From Geomesophilobacter sediminis (GTDB lineage Bacteria; Desulfobacterota; Desulfuromonadia; Geobacterales; Geobacteraceae): a DNA stretch of 64,000 nt. Below, piece by piece: positions 9,273-18,296 of this stretch (positions are counted from its first letter, which is position 1; the number at the start of each line of letters is the position of its first letter). The stretch is from the NCBI RefSeq assembly GCF_016458275.1, contig NZ_JAEMHM010000003.1:186001-250000 (forward strand), read 5' to 3'. Made by a program: the position numbers and the translations under genes. A model generated the notes under the pieces. It had not been told where the DNA came from. It did not search any database and saw only the letters and a program-made list of their open reading frames with translations.

Positions 9273-10967
9273 ATGAGTAAGAAGACCCATATTTCCTTTT
9301 CGGCCAAGATCGTAGCCCTGCTGCTGTTGTCGAGCGTAGGACTCGCGGCCGTCACCGGTGCGATCGCCCTGAAAAAATATCACGAAAGCTACCGCAACTT
9401 CCTCGCCTCCTATCGCAAATCTCTCTACAGCGACTTCGACTCGCAGGCCAAATCCGAGGTGGAAACGGCGGTCGCCATGCTCCAGCGGCTATCCGATCGG
9501 AGCCGCAATGGCGAGATGACGCTGGAAGAGGCGAAATTGCAGGGCGCCGACCTGCTAAGATCGATGCGTTACGGGAAAGAAGGCTATTTCTGGGCCGACA
9601 CCACCGAAGGGATCAATGTGGTGCTCCTGGGCACCCCAGTCGAGGGGAAAAGCCGGATCGACAAACGCGACGCCAAGGGGAAATACAACATCCGGGCGAT
9701 AATCAAGGCGGGAATGCAGCCCGGGGGCGGGTTCAGCGACTACTACACCACCAAGAAAGGAAGCACCATCACTCTGCCCAAGCGAAGCTACTCCTTGCTG
9801 TTCCAGCCCTTCAACTGGGTCATCGGCACCGGAAACTACGTCGACGACCTCGACGCGCTGGTGGCAAAGGCTGCCGAGGAAAACCGGCGGCACTTCATGA
9901 CCGGCATTTACACCATCGTCTCAGTGGTCGTTGCGTTGGCGGTGATCATATCGTTCGCCTCCGTCCTGTTGCTCCGTAACCTCCTGCGCTCGCTGGGGGG
10001 CGAGCCGGAGCACCTGGCCCACGTCTCGGGCCGGGTGGCCTCCGGGGACCTGACCGTCCACCTGGAAAGCGGGAAAGAAGGGGTCTACGAGTCGATGCGC
10101 CAGATGGTGGAAAACCTTCGCCAGATCATCGAGCGGGTAAGCTCCAACGCCCGGGCGGTGGCCGGCTCCGCGGTGGAACTTCAGGCGACTGCGGAAAAGT
10201 CCGCCGGCAGCTTGCAACACGTGGTGGGACAGGCGACCACGGTCGCCACTGCCAGTGAGGAAATGTCCGCCACCAGTTCTGATATCGCCCACAACTGCCA
10301 CATGGCGGCTGAGAGCTCCAACCGCGCCAGTTCCACCGCGCAACGCGGTGCGGCGATCGTGGAGAACACCCTCTCCGGCATGAACCGCATCGCCGAGAAG
10401 GTGCGGCAGACCGCCGTGGTCGTCGACAAGCTGGGCGACCGTTCCGAGCAGATCGGGGAAATCGTCTCCACCATCGAAGACATCGCCGACCAGACGAACC
10501 TGCTCGCGCTCAATGCCGCCATCGAGGCGGCACGGGCCGGGGAGCAGGGACGGGGTTTCGCCGTCGTCGCCGATGAGGTGCGGGCCCTCGCCGAGCGGAC
10601 GACGCGGGCGACCCGAGAGATTTCCGAGATGATCAAGGCGATCCAGGCAGAAACCAGGCAGGCGGTAACCGGAATGGAGGAAGGAGTCGGAGAAGTCGAG
10701 CGGGGAACCACCGAAGCGGCAAGCTCCGGCGAGGCGCTAAGGGAAATCCTGGCCCAGATCGACCTGGTGACCCAGCAGATCAACCAGATCGCTACGGCGT
10801 CGGAGGAGCAAACCGCGACCACTCGGGAAATCAGCGGGAACATCCAAAACATCTCCGACACGATCCACGTCCTGGCGCAGAGCTCGCGCGAAGTAAGCCA
10901 GGCATCCTCTCATCTTTCCGACCTGTCGGTTGAGTTGCAGGACGTGGTAGCCGCGTTCCAGGTGTAA
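9273..10967 (+). CDS. Methyl-accepting chemotaxis protein with single Cache sensor
   Basis: Chemoreceptor of 564 residues. TM1 lies at about 11-31. The periplasmic domain is sCache-like, with the typical [16 protein letters not shown] segment (about 95-110), followed by YYTTKKGS and [14 protein letters not shown]2 is at about 213-235, then HAMP and the signalling helices with tip [20 protein letters not shown] (about 404-423). There is no CheR-tethering pentapeptide; the last residues are [12 protein letters not shown]. sCache receptors often sense short organic acids, but the ligand here is unknown. The ATG follows GAGGTTACGAAG. The next gene is convergent, separated by a shared terminator. 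Confidence 0.94.
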   Translation: MSKKTHISFSAKIVALLLLSSVGLAAVTGAIALKKYHESYRNFLASYRKSLYSDFDSQAKSEVETAVAMLQRLSDRSRNGEMTLEEAKLQGADLLRSMRYGKEGYFWADTTEGINVVLLGTPVEGKSRIDKRDAKGKYNIRAIIKAGMQPGGGFSDYYTTKKGSTITLPKRSYSLLFQPFNWVIGTGNYVDDLDALVAKAAEENRRHFMTGIYTIVSVVVALAVIISFASVLLLRNLLRSLGGEPEHLAHVSGRVASGDLTVHLESGKEGVYESMRQMVENLRQIIERVSSNARAVAGSAVELQATAEKSAGSLQHVVGQATTVATASEEMSATSSDIAHNCHMAAESSNRASSTAQRGAAIVENTLSGMNRIAEKVRQTAVVVDKLGDRSEQIGEIVSTIEDIADQTNLLALNAAIEAARAGEQGRGFAVVADEVRALAERTTRATREISEMIKAIQAETRQAVTGMEEGVGEVERGTTEAASSGEALREILAQIDLVTQQINQIATASEEQTATTREISGNIQNISDTIHVLAQSSREVSQASSHLSDLSVELQDVVAAFQV

Positions 10968-11024
10968 CGACTGGAAGGCCAAATCGAAGTGGGACCCGGG
11001 ATTCCGTAAAGGAAGCAGCAGGAA

Positions 11025-11065
11025 AAATCGGCGGAGTGGGGAAGATTCTCCGCCTCCGCCGATTT
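11025..11065. terminator. Bidirectional terminator between MCP and nos cluster
   Basis: AAATCGGCGGAG (11025-11036) pairs perfectly with CTCCGCCGATTT (11054-11065). Convergent genes end on both sides. Confidence 0.75.
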
Positions 11066-11079
11066 CGTTCCGGTGGCTG

Positions 11080-11358
11080 CTACTTCTTTTTGTGGCAGTC
11101 CGGGCACCGCGTGGGACCAGCGCCCTTTTTCTCATGGCATGCCTTGCAGGTCCGGTGTGCCCAGTCCTTGCTGAAACCGCTGATCTTTCCCGGGCCGGCT
11201 GCCCCGTGGCAAAGCTTGCAGTCCTTCAGCCGCTGCTGGTGATCCTTGTGATGGAACGTGACGTTCCCCATCTTGGTCGGGAACACCATCGTTTCCCCGG
11301 CAAGTGCGGTGCCCGCACCTAACGAGATAAGAACTGCTGCTGCGATTACCTTTCTCAT
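11080..11358 (-). CDS. Triheme periplasmic c7-type cytochrome (PpcA family)
   Basis: Secreted 92-residue cytochrome. The signal peptide is MRKVIAAAVLISLGAGTALA. The mature part has three CXXCH sites (CKLCH at 47-51, CKACH at 71-75, CPDCH at 85-89) and extra His at 36-40 and in DWAH, matching the bis-His coordination of the Geobacter PpcA family; WAHRTCKACH and GPTRCPDCHKK are very close to PpcA. PpcA proteins carry electrons through the periplasm. Here the gene is the last of the nos cluster, 59 bases after nosY, with AAAGGAG before the ATG, so it may deliver electrons to NosZ in place of the usual NosR or NosC proteins. That role is inference. Confidence 0.92.
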   Translation of the reverse strand: MRKVIAAAVLISLGAGTALAGETMVFPTKMGNVTFHHKDHQQRLKDCKLCHGAAGPGKISGFSKDWAHRTCKACHEKKGAGPTRCPDCHKKK

Positions 11359-11417
11359 TTGCGTCTCCTTTAAGTGTTTTCCGCCGGCTTTAATCCGACT
11401 GGATCTGAAACAACGGG

Positions 11418-12209
11418 TCAGAAATCTTTGCGGGCGAAACAGCTTCGGCCCAGGATAAAGGTCAGGACGGACCAGCCGACCAGGGAGGTTAGCGCAATCG
11501 CAATTCCCCAAGAACTTCCGAAAAACTGTTGGAATACTGCGCCGGTATAGCCCATCAGCGCCGAGACGTCGAACTTCAGCAGGATCAGGACGCGGGCCAG
11601 GTCGATCGGGTTCAGGATGCTCAAAATGAGCAGCGGCATTTCCAGCGGATAATCGGCAAAGCATACCACTGCCAATAGGACCAAACCGTCGTAAATCACC
11701 GAGAATACGAGCCAAAACAGAAGCGAGATACCGAGTCCCCGCGCCTTGTCCTTGTTGGTTACCGCGACCAGAAACGCCAGTGCCACGAAGATGAAGGTGA
11801 GCACCGCACCGACCACGAGGAGGGTCAAAAAGGCTGGCAGGTCCTGGGCTACTTCCGAGCCGCAAAACAGGAAAGCGCCCCCTACTCCGGCCAAAAAGCT
11901 CAGTACCAGGGGGATCGATACCCCCAGGCACAGCCCGGCGAAGAGGCTTCCCCTCTTGATCGGCTGCGCGAGCATCAGTTCGACGAACTCGCGGGAACCG
12001 TAGTAATAGGTGGTGCCCAGCATGGTGCTGACCAGCGGGATGATGAACAGGACCAGGTTCATCAGGCTGACCGCCACCTTCGAGCCGTCTCCGACGAACC
12101 GAAACAGGGCGAAGGTCACCAGGAAAAAGAAGCCGCTGTAGGCAAAAAGCCACTTGCTCCGCATCAGGTCCCGCAGTTGGTACCGGCCCAACTTCAAGGT
12201 TTCTCTCAT
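11418..12209 (-). CDS. nosY: Nitrous-oxide reductase maturation ABC permease NosY
   Basis: Inner-membrane protein of 263 residues with about six helices (for example VALSLMNLVLFIIPLVSTML-like segments after residue 45, and FLTLLVVGAVLTFIFVALAF). The motif YYYGSREFVELMLAQPIKRG is characteristic of NosY-type ABC-2 permeases. With NosF and NosD it forms the exporter needed to assemble the copper-sulfide centre of NosZ, supplying a sulfur species to the periplasm. Its ATG overlaps the nosF stop (ATGA), indicating translational coupling. Confidence 0.9.
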   Translation of the reverse strand: MRETLKLGRYQLRDLMRSKWLFAYSGFFFLVTFALFRFVGDGSKVAVSLMNLVLFIIPLVSTMLGTTYYYGSREFVELMLAQPIKRGSLFAGLCLGVSIPLVLSFLAGVGGAFLFCGSEVAQDLPAFLTLLVVGAVLTFIFVALAFLVAVTNKDKARGLGISLLFWLVFSVIYDGLVLLAVVCFADYPLEMPLLILSILNPIDLARVLILLKFDVSALMGYTGAVFQQFFGSSWGIAIALTSLVGWSVLTFILGRSCFARKDF

Positions 12210-12916
12210 GGCCGCGCTCCCCGCATCAGGGCCGCTACCGCCCTCTCCAGGTTTTGCTCCCCGCTTTGCCGCTTCAGGTCGGCGATCAGCCCCTGAAAGT
12301 AGATCCGCCCTTCCAAAAGAAACACGATCTGCTCACTCAACTCCTCGATCTCGTTCATGTTATGGGAAGTTAGGAGCACCGTTTTCCCCTTACGGTTTTC
12401 CGCAACGATCTTGTCTTTCAGGCGACTGCTGGAGACCGGGTCCAGTGCGGCGGTCGGCTCGTCAAGAATCATCAGCTTGGGATTGAAGAGAAAGGCGATG
12501 ACCGCCCCCACCTTCTGACGGGTCCCCCCCGACAGGGTGCGCAGGGGCTTTTCCATCTCCCTGCCGATCTCAAGCTGCTCCACCAGTTCCTCATCGAGCC
12601 CTTCGCGTACGCCGCGCAGATCCTTGAGCATGCCGAGAAGTTCCCTTACCTTGAGGTTCTCGGGGTAGCGGGCGATCTGCGGCATGTAGCCGATTTCCTT
12701 CCGGTAGGCGCAATCGCCGTTCACCTTCCGGCCGTCGATGGTTATCTCCCCCCGGTCGATGTGCACTAGCCCGAGAAGGCTTTTGATCAGGGTGGTCTTG
12801 CCCGAGCCGTTGGGACCCACGATTGCCGTGAGGGTCCCCTTCCCTATCGTCAGGTTTACTTCTTCGAGCACGTGAAGCTTTCCGAACCGCTTTTTCAGAC
12901 CTCGTATTTCAATCAA
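12206..12916 (-). CDS. nosF: Nitrous-oxide reductase maturation ABC ATPase NosF
   Basis: Cytoplasmic ATP-binding subunit of 236 residues. Walker A is GPNGSGKTT (about 36-44), the signature is LSGGTRQK (about 128), Walker B is LMILDEPTAALDP (about 148) and the switch His follows in LLTSHNM. It powers NosY for NosZ copper-site assembly. The start is a TTG inside the end of nosD, with GGAGAG seven bases upstream; the coding regions overlap by eight bases. Confidence 0.92.
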   Translation of the reverse strand: MIEIRGLKKRFGKLHVLEEVNLTIGKGTLTAIVGPNGSGKTTLIKSLLGLVHIDRGEITIDGRKVNGDCAYRKEIGYMPQIARYPENLKVRELLGMLKDLRGVREGLDEELVEQLEIGREMEKPLRTLSGGTRQKVGAVIAFLFNPKLMILDEPTAALDPVSSSRLKDKIVAENRKGKTVLLTSHNMNEIEELSEQIVFLLEGRIYFQGLIADLKRQSGEQNLERAVAALMRGARP

Positions 12917-14213
12917 TGCACACTCTCCGCATCAGGGGCCTTCGGTCCACGAGGGCCTCGGGAGTAAGCACGGGGAAGGCCCTTTCGGCGAGGTCCAGGA
13001 CGTCTATGAAAAGGGATCGCAGGAGTATCAACGACTGGGGGTAGTCGGTAATCAGCATGGAAAACAGCCGTACCGGCCGGTAAGGTACGTCTCCGATCCC
13101 GTCCTTGTTGAGGTCGTACCCCTGGTAATTGTCCCAGTAGTTCCCCTCGAATCTGTTTTGGGTTTCGCTGCTGTTGGTGGCGACGTCAAAGGAGTTCCCG
13201 AGAAAATTGTTCCGGGTGAACCGGTTGTCGGTCGAGCTCCCCAGCAGTTTGATCCCCACTCCGTTGCGGGAGAAGGTGTTTTGCTCGACGGTCATCCCGA
13301 AGGAGCCTTCCGAGTAGATGCCGATCGTGTTGCCGGCCAGGGTGTTTCCTGCGATACGGCTTTGCTGCATGTCCTTCAACAGCAGTCCGTAGGAGGCGGG
13401 ACCCCAGTTCTTTTCGAAACGGTTGCCCCTCATTTCGACGTTTTTCGAGTACATGACCGCCACCCCGGCGCCGTTTTGGGTAAAGCGGTTATTAAGGTAA
13501 CGGCAGGAGTTGGAGAACATGAAATGAAGTCCGTAACGGAGGTTCTTTTCGCTTTGGTTCCCTTCAATCAGCACCCGGTTGGAGAATTCGATGTAGATGC
13601 CGTCCCTTTGGTCGGTGACGTAGTTGCCGGAGACCTTCACGTCGCTGCAGTGCCAAAGGTGGATTCCGTTTCCCGACGTCGCCTCCGCCTTGCCGTTTCC
13701 GGAAATCCGGTTTCCCGAGACCGTACATCCGGTCGCCTTGGCAAGATAGACGGCGAAAAAGTCGTTGCTGAACCGGTTCCCCTCGATGATGCAGTTGCGT
13801 GCCCCGTCGATCTTGACCGCCGCGTTGTCGTGCATGAAGCTGACCCCGGCGTTTTTGATCAGCAGTCCCCTGATGGTGACGTTGTCCGCTCTGACCGTGA
13901 AGATCTCGTCCTTGCCGCCGCCGTCGACCTGGGGCAAACCCTCGCCGAGGATGGTGAGGGGCTTGTCGATGACGATGTTTCCCTCCGAATAGCTCCCCTT
14001 CCGGACCAGGATCCGGTCCCCGCTGGAAGCGATCCGGACCCCGTCCTTGATGCTCTTGATCGGCCTGTCCTTGCCGACCACGATCTCCCGCACGGGTCCT
14101 GGAGGGAACAGGGCACCCTGGGCAGCTGCAGCGGGAAGGACCAGCGGAAGGACGACGAGACCAGCCAGCAGGCCGTTTCCCAGCCGATGCCGTGTTGTCA
14201 TCGATGACTGCAT
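12909..14213 (-). CDS. nosD: Periplasmic copper-processing protein NosD
   Basis: Secreted right-handed beta-helix protein of 434 residues. The N-terminal signal peptide covers about residues 1-33 (hydrophobic run GLLAGLVVLPLVLPAAAAQG). The body is a series of NosD/carbohydrate-binding repeats with the recurring pattern N-x-I/V-x-G-N-x-I/F, for example FSNRVLIEGNQSEKN and MQQSRIAGNTLAGN. Near the C-terminus is NYWDNYQGYDLNKDGIGDVPY, a hallmark of NosD. It works with NosFY in NosZ metallation. The chosen ATG is eight bases past the nosL stop; its ribosome site (GTGGAG) is rather far, and a second ATG at 14201 is possible. Confidence 0.92.
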   Translation of the reverse strand: MQSSMTTRHRLGNGLLAGLVVLPLVLPAAAAQGALFPPGPVREIVVGKDRPIKSIKDGVRIASSGDRILVRKGSYSEGNIVIDKPLTILGEGLPQVDGGGKDEIFTVRADNVTIRGLLIKNAGVSFMHDNAAVKIDGARNCIIEGNRFSNDFFAVYLAKATGCTVSGNRISGNGKAEATSGNGIHLWHCSDVKVSGNYVTDQRDGIYIEFSNRVLIEGNQSEKNLRYGLHFMFSNSCRYLNNRFTQNGAGVAVMYSKNVEMRGNRFEKNWGPASYGLLLKDMQQSRIAGNTLAGNTIGIYSEGSFGMTVEQNTFSRNGVGIKLLGSSTDNRFTRNNFLGNSFDVATNSSETQNRFEGNYWDNYQGYDLNKDGIGDVPYRPVRLFSMLITDYPQSLILLRSLFIDVLDLAERAFPVLTPEALVDRRPLMRRVCID

Positions 14214-14220
14214 TGTTTTT

Positions 14221-14682
14221 CTAGCTCCACCTCTGGCCGACGTATTTCTGGACCTCAGGCCAGCTGAGGATGGTGCCCGGGCACTCACGAGATTTGGCGG
14301 TCGCGGCCGCCCGGTCCCGGAAGGCGGAAAGGTTCAACCCCATCGGGCTGGGGAGTTTTTCGCTTTCCAGGTAGCCGGCGCGGGTAGCCTCGATCAGTTG
14401 GGAAGGATGGGCGCAGTCGACCACCCAAAGCGAGGAAACCTCCTCCCCCCTCCCCTTCTTATTGAGAAATCCGGCCATACACTCGACCGAGTCGAACTTG
14501 AAGATCCTTCCCTTCCGCGTGATGAGTTCGGCACCGAACCGGGCGTCGCTGACTTGCATCCCGCAGTTGGCGCAATTGTCCCGGCCCACAACGATCGGCT
14601 CGGGGCCTTCCTTGCCACAGCCGAGCAGCACCAACGTTGCCGTGATCGCAAAAAGAACCAGTAGATTTACATACTTTGCCAT
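14221..14682 (-). CDS. nosL: Copper chaperone lipoprotein NosL
   Basis: Lipoprotein of 153 residues. The signal ends in the lipobox LVLLGC (Cys22). The copper-site motif NCANCGMQVSD (about 36-46) has the Cys and Met ligands known for NosL, and FDSVECMAGF is the second conserved segment. NosL delivers Cu(I) to NosZ in the periplasm. It overlaps the end of the nosB-like gene by 16 bases, with AGGA before the ATG. An operon place between nosB and nosD fits its role. Confidence 0.92.
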   Translation of the reverse strand: MAKYVNLLVLFAITATLVLLGCGKEGPEPIVVGRDNCANCGMQVSDARFGAELITRKGRIFKFDSVECMAGFLNKKGRGEEVSSLWVVDCAHPSQLIEATRAGYLESEKLPSPMGLNLSAFRDRAAATAKSRECPGTILSWPEVQKYVGQRWS

Positions 14683-15272
14683 GGTGAATCCTTTACTCCT
14701 GTCGCCTTTTTCCTTTCCCTGAGGTAGGCATATGCGGCGAGGAAGGCGGAGCCGAATACCGCGAAGCCGCCGATGTACGGCATCGAGAGGACGTTTATGT
14801 TCAAGAGCTGCTTTCTGCCGATCAGCGGAGGCTGGTAGGTCATCCCCGGCACCTGGATCGGCGCGTTGTGGTTGAGGTCATGGCCGTAGTCGTATTCCCA
14901 GGAGTAGAAATCGTAGAGCCCTGCCGCGCCGGCGACCGCAAAGAGAACCAGCCAGGCCAGCAGGAGCTTGCGGCCCCCCTTGAGCCCTACGGCCAGGCCG
15001 CTCAGCGCGAACAAGACCAACACCGGCGGGATGATCTTCAGTTCCTTGATGCTCTCCGGGGTGATCCGCTTCATCCCGATGTAATGGTTGAGCTCGTTGA
15101 TGATCTGCAGGTCGTGGGGCAGCTCGCCGGTGATCTTGTCGGCCCAGATGAAAAGCCCTTTCCCCTCAGGGTACTGGGGAGCGGAAAGGCTTACCTTCCA
15201 GATCGGGAAAAAAAGGGCCACTACCAGCAGCAGCGAAGCCGCCACCACCAAAGATCTGCTTTTGCTCTGCAT
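14667..15272 (-). CDS. Integral membrane protein of clade II nos clusters (NosB-like)
   Basis: Membrane protein of 201 residues with four clear hydrophobic helices (about 8-27, 82-100, 106-124 and 172-190). The loop between helices 1 and 2 contains YPEGKGLFIWADKITGELPH, and a periplasmic-looking loop carries YDYGHDLNHNAPI and MTYQPPLIG. Its position directly after nosZ matches the membrane protein named NosB in atypical (clade II) nos clusters; I rely on position, size and topology rather than a diagnostic motif. Biochemical role unknown. The ATG follows AGGAAAAT; the gene begins 75 bases after nosZ. Confidence 0.7.
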   Translation of the reverse strand: MQSKSRSLVVAASLLLVVALFFPIWKVSLSAPQYPEGKGLFIWADKITGELPHDLQIINELNHYIGMKRITPESIKELKIIPPVLVLFALSGLAVGLKGGRKLLLAWLVLFAVAGAAGLYDFYSWEYDYGHDLNHNAPIQVPGMTYQPPLIGRKQLLNINVLSMPYIGGFAVFGSAFLAAYAYLRERKKATGVKDSPWQSM

Positions 15273-15347
15273 CGATATTTTCCTGTGAAGTAGGGAACGG
15301 GATACGCGGGGGCGCCGGGCGCCCCCGCAGTCATCGGTCAAGAGCGG

Positions 15348-17312
15348 TTACTTGCCGGTCCCGTATTTGATGGGGACGTTGGACCCGGCGGCGGAAACCC
15401 TCAGGTACCCCTGCATTTCCTGGTGCAGCGCCGAGCAGAAGTCGGTGCAGTACATGGGGTAGACGCCGGGGGCCTTCGGTTCCCAGACGATGGTCCTGGT
15501 CTCGCCCGGCATGATCAAAAGCTCGGAGTTCCGCATCCCCTGGACGGCGAAGCCGTGCGGGAGGTCCCAGTCCTGCTCCTGGTTGGTAACGTGGAAGTAC
15601 ACCTTGTCTCCCACCTTGATCCCTTCGATGCAGTCCGGCGTGAAGTGGCTCCGGGTGGCGATCATCTTGATGTGCACCTCGTTCCCCTTGCGCTCGACCT
15701 TGGCGTCGTCCTCCATCATGATCCCGTTGGGGTTGCCGTTACTTTCCAGGGCGTAGATCTGCTGGTTGTGCTTGGTCAGGATCTCCGCCGGGATCATCTG
15801 TGCGTAGTGCGGCTCGCCGATGGTCGGGAAATCGAGCAGCAGCTTCATCTTGTCGCCGGTTATGTCGAAAAGTTGCGCGCTTTGGGGCTGGTTCGGCCCG
15901 GTGGGGAGGAACCGGTCCTTGGCGACTTTGTTCAAGGCCAGAGCGTACTTGCCCCACGGTTTGGCGCTATCGCCCCCCGGGATGCTGAGGTGTCCGATGG
16001 CGTAATAGGTCGGAATCCGGTCTACCACCTGCCAGGTCCCGATCTTCCACTTGACGATCTCCGATGAGATGAAGGCCGAGGTGTAGGCATAGCCCTTGCC
16101 GTCGAATTCGGTGTGCAGGGGGCCGAGCCCCGGGTTCTTCACCTCGCCCGCCAGGGTGGCGCTGTACTTGAGCACCGGAATGCCTTCGATCTTTCCTTCC
16201 ACCTGGTTGGTCTCGATCGCCTTCAGCATCTTCGAGAAGGAGTGGACCGGGAGCACGGTGGCCAGCTTGCCACCCCCGACGATATACTCGCCGCTCGGAT
16301 CGACGTCGACGCCGTGCGGGGATTTCGGGGTAGGCAGGTAGTAGATGAGCCCCGGGCACTCCTTGGGATCAAGCACCTTGACGCTTTGCACCTTCTCCGA
16401 CTTGGCCACACGCGTCTTCTCGTCCACGTAGTTGTGGTAGTAGTTGGCGGGCATCGACTTGCCCTTCCCTTCGGCGATGTATTTCTCGGCGAGCTTCCAG
16501 TTGACCGCCGCAATGTAATCCTTGTCGTTTTTGGAGGCGTTTATCTCCAGCAGGGTGTGGGCCTGTTCGGAGTTGTAACAGGTAAAGAATGCCCAGCCGT
16601 GGGAAGGCCCTTTGCCGCAGTGCGCGAGGTCGTAGTCGAAGCCCGGCACCATGATCTGGAAGGCCACGTTCATGTGCCCGGATTTCGGGTCCACCTTCAC
16701 GAAGGAGAGGGCTCCCTTGAAGTTTTCCTTGTAGGACGCAATCGGTACGTCTTTTTGGGGCACCGGGACGCTGAACCGGGTCGCCGCGACCACATATTCG
16801 CTGTTCATCGTGGTGAACGGGGAACCGTGATTTCCGGCCGAGTTCGGAATCTCCATGATCTCGGCGGTCTCCATGTCATGGAGGTCGATGCGGGCGATGC
16901 GCGGGGTGTTGTTGCCGTTGATGAACAGCCACCTCCCGTCCGGCACCCCGTTGGTCTGGGAAAACTCGGGATGGTGGGCGTCATCCCAGGGAACGAAGCC
17001 GTACGAGGTATTGAGCATGGCCTTGGTTTCCTCGGAATAGCCGTAGCCGGTTTCCGGATTTTGGGAGAATACGGGAATCACCTTGAAGAGCCTGCCCGAC
17101 GGTATTCCGTAGACGGAAACCTGGCCGCTGAAGCCGCCGGACATGAAGGCGTACATCTCATCATGGCTCCCGGGGGGCACGTACACCTTCGAGGCCGCTT
17201 CCTTTGCCAAGCCCGGTTTTCCCTTTTGGGCGCAACCGAACGAGGCCAGGGCCAAGACCAGTAACACCAGACACCTGCAGCTGATCCATTTCAACGACAT
17301 TTTGTGTTCCAT
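15348..17312 (-). CDS. nosZ: Nitrous-oxide reductase, clade II (Sec-exported) type
   Basis: Periplasmic copper enzyme of 654 residues reducing N2O to N2. The N-terminus (about 6-25) is a Sec-type hydrophobic signal ending ASFGC, possibly a relaxed lipobox; no twin-arginine motif is present, which marks the clade II enzymes. The beta-propeller has DDAHHPEFSQTNG, with His ligands of the CuZ centre, plus further conserved His (LAHCGKGPSHGW, SPHGVDVDP, GPLHTEFD). The C-terminal cupredoxin has the CuA site YPMYCTDFCSALHQEMQG with both Cys, His and Met ligands. No C-terminal heme domain. The ATG at 17312 follows AGGGAG; longer frame upstream is not needed. Confidence 0.95.
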   Translation of the reverse strand: MEHKMSLKWISCRCLVLLVLALASFGCAQKGKPGLAKEAASKVYVPPGSHDEMYAFMSGGFSGQVSVYGIPSGRLFKVIPVFSQNPETGYGYSEETKAMLNTSYGFVPWDDAHHPEFSQTNGVPDGRWLFINGNNTPRIARIDLHDMETAEIMEIPNSAGNHGSPFTTMNSEYVVAATRFSVPVPQKDVPIASYKENFKGALSFVKVDPKSGHMNVAFQIMVPGFDYDLAHCGKGPSHGWAFFTCYNSEQAHTLLEINASKNDKDYIAAVNWKLAEKYIAEGKGKSMPANYYHNYVDEKTRVAKSEKVQSVKVLDPKECPGLIYYLPTPKSPHGVDVDPSGEYIVGGGKLATVLPVHSFSKMLKAIETNQVEGKIEGIPVLKYSATLAGEVKNPGLGPLHTEFDGKGYAYTSAFISSEIVKWKIGTWQVVDRIPTYYAIGHLSIPGGDSAKPWGKYALALNKVAKDRFLPTGPNQPQSAQLFDITGDKMKLLLDFPTIGEPHYAQMIPAEILTKHNQQIYALESNGNPNGIMMEDDAKVERKGNEVHIKMIATRSHFTPDCIEGIKVGDKVYFHVTNQEQDWDLPHGFAVQGMRNSELLIMPGETRTIVWEPKAPGVYPMYCTDFCSALHQEMQGYLRVSAAGSNVPIKYGTGK

Positions 17313-17416
17313 TCTTTCTCCCTTTTTCTCCTTTCTTCTGACAAAAACCGCGGCCATCAAGCCCTGTTCCCGTTTAACGCAGGCCTTCCCGGCGAACCTT
17401 GGGGACCGTGCCGGCG

Positions 17417-18055
17417 TCAACTTATGAGGTCGTGCTTGATCGCATAGCGGATGATCTCGGTGGTGCTGCTCAATCCAAGCTTGGAGAGGATTCGGCTGCG
17501 GTAGGTGCTGACGGTCTTTTCGCTGATGCCGAGTTCGGCGCCGATCTGTTTGGGCACTTTCCCCGCACCGATCATGACCAGTACCTGGCGCTCCCGGGCG
17601 GAGAGGGCCTCGTGCGGCAGTCCCGTTTCCTTTCCCGAGAGCAGGTATTCCGCCAGGCGGTCGGCAAGGGCGGAACTGATGTAGCGCCCACCGGCCAAAA
17701 CCTTGTTCACTGCCACGACGAGTTCCGCCGGGGCACTCTCCTTGGTGAGATAGCCGGAAGCGCCGAGGGAGAGCGCCCGGACCGCGTATTGTTCCTCGGG
17801 ATGCATGCTAAGGATGAGGATCCGTAGCTCGGGCCGCTCCCGGTGGAGTTTTTCGAGCAGATCGAGTCCACTCATCCCCGGCATGGAGAGGTCGAGCAAC
17901 AGGACGTCGTATTTTTCCTGGGAAAGCTTCGCTTCCGCCTCCCCGGCCGTCCCTGCTTCAGCGCAGTAAAAGGCGCGGGACAGGCTCCTTTCCAAAATGC
18001 TGATAATTCCCTGTCGGACGACGGCATGGTCATCGACTACCAGTATTTTTGACAT
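17417..18055 (-). CDS. NarL/FixJ-family response regulator
   Basis: Two-component regulator of 212 residues. The receiver domain starts SKILVVDDHAVVRQG, with the acceptor Asp in DVLLLDLSMPGMSG (about 55), switch Ser in ILSMH and the conserved Lys in YLTKES. A LuxR-type helix-turn-helix follows: LSARERQVLVMIGAG and EKTVSTYRSRILSKL. The gene lies 104 bases before nosZ on the same strand and could be co-transcribed with it, making it a candidate nos regulator. The ATG is preceded by GAAGAAGG. The cognate kinase is most likely the sensor encoded immediately upstream. Confidence 0.92.
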   Translation of the reverse strand: MSKILVVDDHAVVRQGIISILERSLSRAFYCAEAGTAGEAEAKLSQEKYDVLLLDLSMPGMSGLDLLEKLHRERPELRILILSMHPEEQYAVRALSLGASGYLTKESAPAELVVAVNKVLAGGRYISSALADRLAEYLLSGKETGLPHEALSARERQVLVMIGAGKVPKQIGAELGISEKTVSTYRSRILSKLGLSSTTEIIRYAIKHDLIS

Positions 18056-18219
18056 CGTAGACCTTCTTCCCGGACCGGTTTCTTGAGCCAAAGAATCCGG
18101 TAACCGGCCTTTCCCACAATAGGTTTTTCCTCCCTATCTCACAAGACGGCTTCTGGCTGATAGCGTGTAGTTGTTTCGCCTACAAGCGCCCAAACCGGGG
18201 CCGGAGACGGTTTCATGGC

Positions 18220-18254
18220 AAAAAAACACCCTCCGCCGTAGAGGTGGAGGGTGT
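18220..18254 (-). terminator. Rho-independent terminator after the sensor kinase
   Basis: ACACCCTCC (18226-18234) pairs with GGAGGGTGT (18246-18254); read on the minus strand it is followed by TTTTTTT. It separates the kinase transcript from the response regulator. Confidence 0.8.
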
Positions 18255-18296
18255 TAAGTGCTTGGCGTAGCGCCTGGATCGGGGTCATACGGGTTC

